From assembly GCA_964447175.1 (NCBI GenBank), contig CAYURP010000004.1:1-64000 (forward strand): DNA of 64,000 bases. The letters run 5' to 3'. Of the stretch, positions 61,497 to 64,000 are shown one piece after another (the first letter of the stretch is position 1; each line of letters starts with the position of its first letter). The notes below the pieces were generated by a model. It was not told the origin of the DNA. It ran no database searches and was given only the letters and a program-made list of their open reading frames with translations. This DNA is from CAYURP01 sp964447175 (GTDB lineage Bacteria; Zixibacteria; MSB-5A5; SM23-73-2). The position numbers were made by a program, and so were the translations under genes.

Positions 61497-62576
61497 ATGG
61501 TTACCCTAAGAGAGCTTTTAGAGTTGATGACCAAAAGGAATGCCTCGGATTTGCATTTAACTGTGGGATCACCACCCCAGTTAAGGATAGATGGTAAACT
61601 GGTCAAAACCGAGTACGATCCCTTGACTCCGGAGGATACCAGGAAATTAGCTTATAGCATTATGACAGAGAAGCAGAGGAAAAGATTTGAGGAGGAATCG
61701 GAACTGGATTTATCCTTCGGGATAGAGCAGATGAGCCGCTTCAGATGTAACGTTTTTATGCAGAGAGGGAATGTGGCCGTAGCATTGAGACTTATCCCCT
61801 TCAGGATCAGAAGTTTTGAAGAGCTGGGAATACCTAAGGTGGTGGTGGATTTTGCCAAACTCCCCCGGGGCCTGGTGTTAGTCACTGGTCCTACGGGAAG
61901 CGGAAAATCGACTACCTTAGCCTCAATCATAAACAAGATCAATCTGGAACGCCACGAACATATCCTGACCGTGGAGGATCCTATTGAATATCTTCATAGA
62001 CATAACTGTGCCCTGATAAACCAGAGGGAGGTTTACTCGGATACCGCTTCCTTTGCCAGTGCCTTAAAATATGCTTTAAGGGAGGATCCGGATGTAGTTC
62101 TCATTGGCGAGATGAGGGATCTGGAAACAACCGATGCCGCTTTAACCATTTCGGAGACCGGGCATCTGGTATTTGCTACCCTGCATACCAACTCCTGTGC
62201 CGAGTCGATCAACCGAATAATTGACATCTTCCCCTCCAATCAGCAGGAGCAGGTGCGGGTAGTGCTCTCTTTTGTGCTGCAGGCTGTAGTGACCCAGCAG
62301 CTGATTCCTAAAATTGGTGGGGGAAGGGTTTTGGGTTTAGAGATAATGGTCTGTACTCCAGCCATACGTGCTCTGATCCGGGATGACAAAATACATCAGA
62401 TCTACAGCATGATTCAGGCCGGACAAAAGTATGGGATGAAAACCATGAACCAGTCATTATCTGAGCTTTATTTAAATAAGAAAATTACAATGAGCGATGC
62501 CTTGGGCCGAAGCTCTAATATTCAAGAACTTAATGAGATGATTTCCAGGAAACATAAGACTTTTGCATCGGTATAG
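61497..62576 (+). CDS. pilT: Pilus retraction ATPase PilT
   Basis: 359 residues with KRNASDLHLTVGSPPQLRIDGKL, Walker A GPTGSGKST at 131-139, HILTVEDPIEYLHRH, Walker B LIGEMRDLETTDAAL and LVFATLHTNSCAESINRIID. GGGGAGG just upstream of the ATG. Powers retraction, needed for twitching and DNA uptake. It follows pilB by 187 bases; that gap holds nothing I recognise. Confidence 0.97.
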   Translation: MVTLRELLELMTKRNASDLHLTVGSPPQLRIDGKLVKTEYDPLTPEDTRKLAYSIMTEKQRKRFEEESELDLSFGIEQMSRFRCNVFMQRGNVAVALRLIPFRIRSFEELGIPKVVVDFAKLPRGLVLVTGPTGSGKSTTLASIINKINLERHEHILTVEDPIEYLHRHNCALINQREVYSDTASFASALKYALREDPDVVLIGEMRDLETTDAALTISETGHLVFATLHTNSCAESINRIIDIFPSNQQEQVRVVLSFVLQAVVTQQLIPKIGGGRVLGLEIMVCTPAIRALIRDDKIHQIYSMIQAGQKYGMKTMNQSLSELYLNKKITMSDALGRSSNIQELNEMISRKHKTFASV

Positions 62577-62607
62577 AATAATAAAAGAAAATCCTTGGAG
62601 GTGAAAT

Positions 62608-63807
62608 TTGCCAGTATTTGAATATAAGGGTAAGACATTAACTGGCTCAGCTGTTGCCGGGGAGTTGAAAGCCAGGAACAAAGTAGAACTTCAGAGGATC
62701 CTGCGGAACAATAAGATTCTGGTTACCTCCGTCACTCGAAAGGCCTCCCAGATCACCATAAGGTTGAGAAGAAGGATAAAGAAGATTCACATTTCCAGAT
62801 TCACCCGACAATTTTCTACCATGATTGGTGCGGGATTGCCCATGGTTCAGTGCCTGGAGATATTAGCCCAGCAATCGGAATCACCAGAACTGAGGGAGGT
62901 AATCGATAAGGTCAAGGAAAGCGTGCAATCCGGAAGCACCTTGGCAGATGGTTTGTCCCGACATAAAAAAGCATTTGACGATCTTTACGTGAGCATGGTG
63001 GATGCCGGAGAAATTGGGGGTGCTTTAGATCAGATACTTCTCCGATTAGCCACTTACCGGGAAAAGGCGGATGCTTTATCCAGAAAAGTCAGGGGCGCTT
63101 TAGTCTATCCATCGGTAATAGTGGTGGTGGCCACTGGTGTGACTTTTATTATGTTGACTTATATTGTTCCGGTCTTTGCCAAGATGTTTGAGGGCCTGGG
63201 AGCGGAGCTTCCTATGCCCACCCAGATGGTCTTGAAATTAAGCGGTTTCCTGAGAGGCAACATACTGGTTGGGATTGTCCTTTTGATACTCCTTTTGATT
63301 TTCTACCGCTGGTATTCCAAGACGGACAAAGGAAGGCTTTTGATTGACAGAGTGAAATTAAAAGCACCTCTTCTGGGTAGTCTTTTGAGGAAAACGGCTA
63401 TCTCCAGGTTTACCCGAACCCTGGGAACCCTGATCTCATCCGGTGTTTCCATTCTGGATGCACTGGAGATTACTGCTAAGACCGCCGGGAACCGGGTGAT
63501 TCAGGACGCTATTAAAAGAAGCGTGGTTTCAATTGCCGAGGGTGAAACCATAACTCATCCCTTAAAGGAGACGGGAGTTTTCCCTCCCATGGTTACCCAG
63601 ATGATCTCGGTGGGAGAGAAAACCGGAGGTTTAGACGATATGCTCCAGAAGATTGCCGACTTTTACGATGAAGAGGTGGATGCTGCTGTTGCAGCTTTGA
63701 CCTCGATTATCGAACCGGTGATCATAGTACTTATGGGACTGGTAATCGGTGGAATCCTGATTGCCATGTATCTGCCCATGTTCGACATCATCGGAAAGAT
63801 CAGCTAA
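62608..63807 (+). CDS. pilC: Pilus inner-membrane platform protein PilC
   Basis: TTG start with GGAGGTGA before it. 399 residues in two GspF domains with three or so membrane segments: PVFEYKGKTLTGSAVAGELKA, FTRQFSTMIGAGLPMVQCLEILAQQ and, in the second half, FTRTLGTLISSGVSILDALEI and PMVTQMISVGEKTGGLDDML, then IIEPVIIVLMGLVIGGILIAMYLPMF. It couples PilB/PilT to the pilus base. Confidence 0.96.
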   Translation: MPVFEYKGKTLTGSAVAGELKARNKVELQRILRNNKILVTSVTRKASQITIRLRRRIKKIHISRFTRQFSTMIGAGLPMVQCLEILAQQSESPELREVIDKVKESVQSGSTLADGLSRHKKAFDDLYVSMVDAGEIGGALDQILLRLATYREKADALSRKVRGALVYPSVIVVVATGVTFIMLTYIVPVFAKMFEGLGAELPMPTQMVLKLSGFLRGNILVGIVLLILLLIFYRWYSKTDKGRLLIDRVKLKAPLLGSLLRKTAISRFTRTLGTLISSGVSILDALEITAKTAGNRVIQDAIKRSVVSIAEGETITHPLKETGVFPPMVTQMISVGEKTGGLDDMLQKIADFYDEEVDAAVAALTSIIEPVIIVLMGLVIGGILIAMYLPMFDIIGKIS

Positions 63808-63883
63808 GTTTTTATCTGAAGCAGGAGGCAAAGTAATATTTCTTTACTTTAAGAATGAAAATTAGATAAACTCTTTATAAAGA

Positions 63884-63922
63884 AAACACCATCGCTTTTT
63901 AAGCGATGGTGTTTGGTGTTTT
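63884..63922 (+). terminator. Terminator after pilC
   Basis: A 14-base stem, AAACACCATCGCTT with its complement at 63901-63914, encloses TTT. A GGTGTTTT tail follows. Confidence 0.8.
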
Positions 63923-63933
63923 AGAAAGAAAAA

Positions 63934-64000
63934 ATGTCAGGATCAATCCAGAAGACCGGCTACGCACTTCACTGGCTTTTAACTCTGAGACTGATCATAT
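63934..64000 (+). CDS. Start of a truncated gene at the window edge, possibly a sensor kinase
   Basis: An ATG begins an open frame of 22 codons, SGSIQKTGYALHWLLTLRLII, that runs off the window. The start resembles the first membrane segment of PilS-type histidine kinases, which often follow pilC, but 22 residues cannot settle this. Its own start signal is weak (AGAAAGAAAAA). Confidence 0.35.
   Translation, partial: MSGSIQKTGYALHWLLTLRLII

Overview
This 64 kb window comes from a Gram-negative (diderm) bacterium. It has a complete KDO supply set (kdsA, kdsB, kdsC, kdsD), LPS-export genes (lptB, lptC), a lipid A-type acyltransferase, an MCE/MlaD protein and a Wzi-like outer-membrane barrel. Several large secreted proteins end in type I dockerin-like repeats of a distinctive local style (VYLVNYLF cores), and one ends in a YPNPFNP-type sorting tail. 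That combination is typical of candidate phyla of the FCB group, such as Zixibacteria and relatives. The phylum is my inference; no marker gene was compared.

Layout. 1-9.5 kb (+): three secreted-protein genes: a 5'-truncated adhesin-like giant with about 15 tandem beta-sandwich repeats plus dockerin, a 1077-residue dockerin protein, and a sorting-tail protein. 9.7-23.8 kb (-): one long cell-envelope and regulation run, in transcription order kdsB-pyrG-kdsA-kdsC-kdsD-lpxL-lptC-lptB-rpoN-(dockerin gene)-hpf-hprK-mlaD-GH57. 24-27 kb: a YbjQ-family gene, a palindrome-rich convergent intergenic region, lepB and a polytopic membrane protein. 27-42 kb (+): GDP-6-deoxymannose genes (gmd, rmd), a nucleotide-sugar dehydrogenase, a Wzi-like barrel, ispE, spoVG, tRNA-Gln, a lipoprotein, an orphan CBM48 protein, then yicC, gmk, rpoZ, topA, xerC, hslV and hslU. 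42-51.6 kb: argF, a hotdog thioesterase, an unknown gene, a fourth dockerin protein, a ferredoxin/geranylgeranyl-reductase pair, rpsT, murJ, an unknown gene, a second palindrome array and mscL. 52-64 kb (+): comEC, a DUF4388 gene, a small membrane-protein gene, four Roadblock/LC7 genes with one MglA GTPase, then pilB, pilT, pilC and the first codons of what may be a sensor kinase.

How it fits together. The minus-strand run couples CTP synthesis to CMP-KDO synthesis, lipid A acylation and LPS transport, with sigma-54, ribosome hibernation and HPr kinase behind it. The 27-32 kb block makes GDP-deoxyhexose and a UDP-uronic-type sugar, with a Wzi-like outer-membrane protein, so it probably builds a surface polysaccharide. 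The last 12 kb looks like one functional unit for DNA uptake, type IV pili and MglA/Roadblock polarity control, and is the most interesting system here.

Most unusual signals: the Roadblock-rich MglA module built into a comEC-pil locus; a ComEC whose beta-lactamase-like domain has lost the metal-binding motif; two dispersed families of nested palindromes that cluster in convergent intergenic regions; four dockerin proteins, one with a possible cohesin-like front half inserted in the rpoN operon; and a promoter layout shared by three secreted-protein genes.
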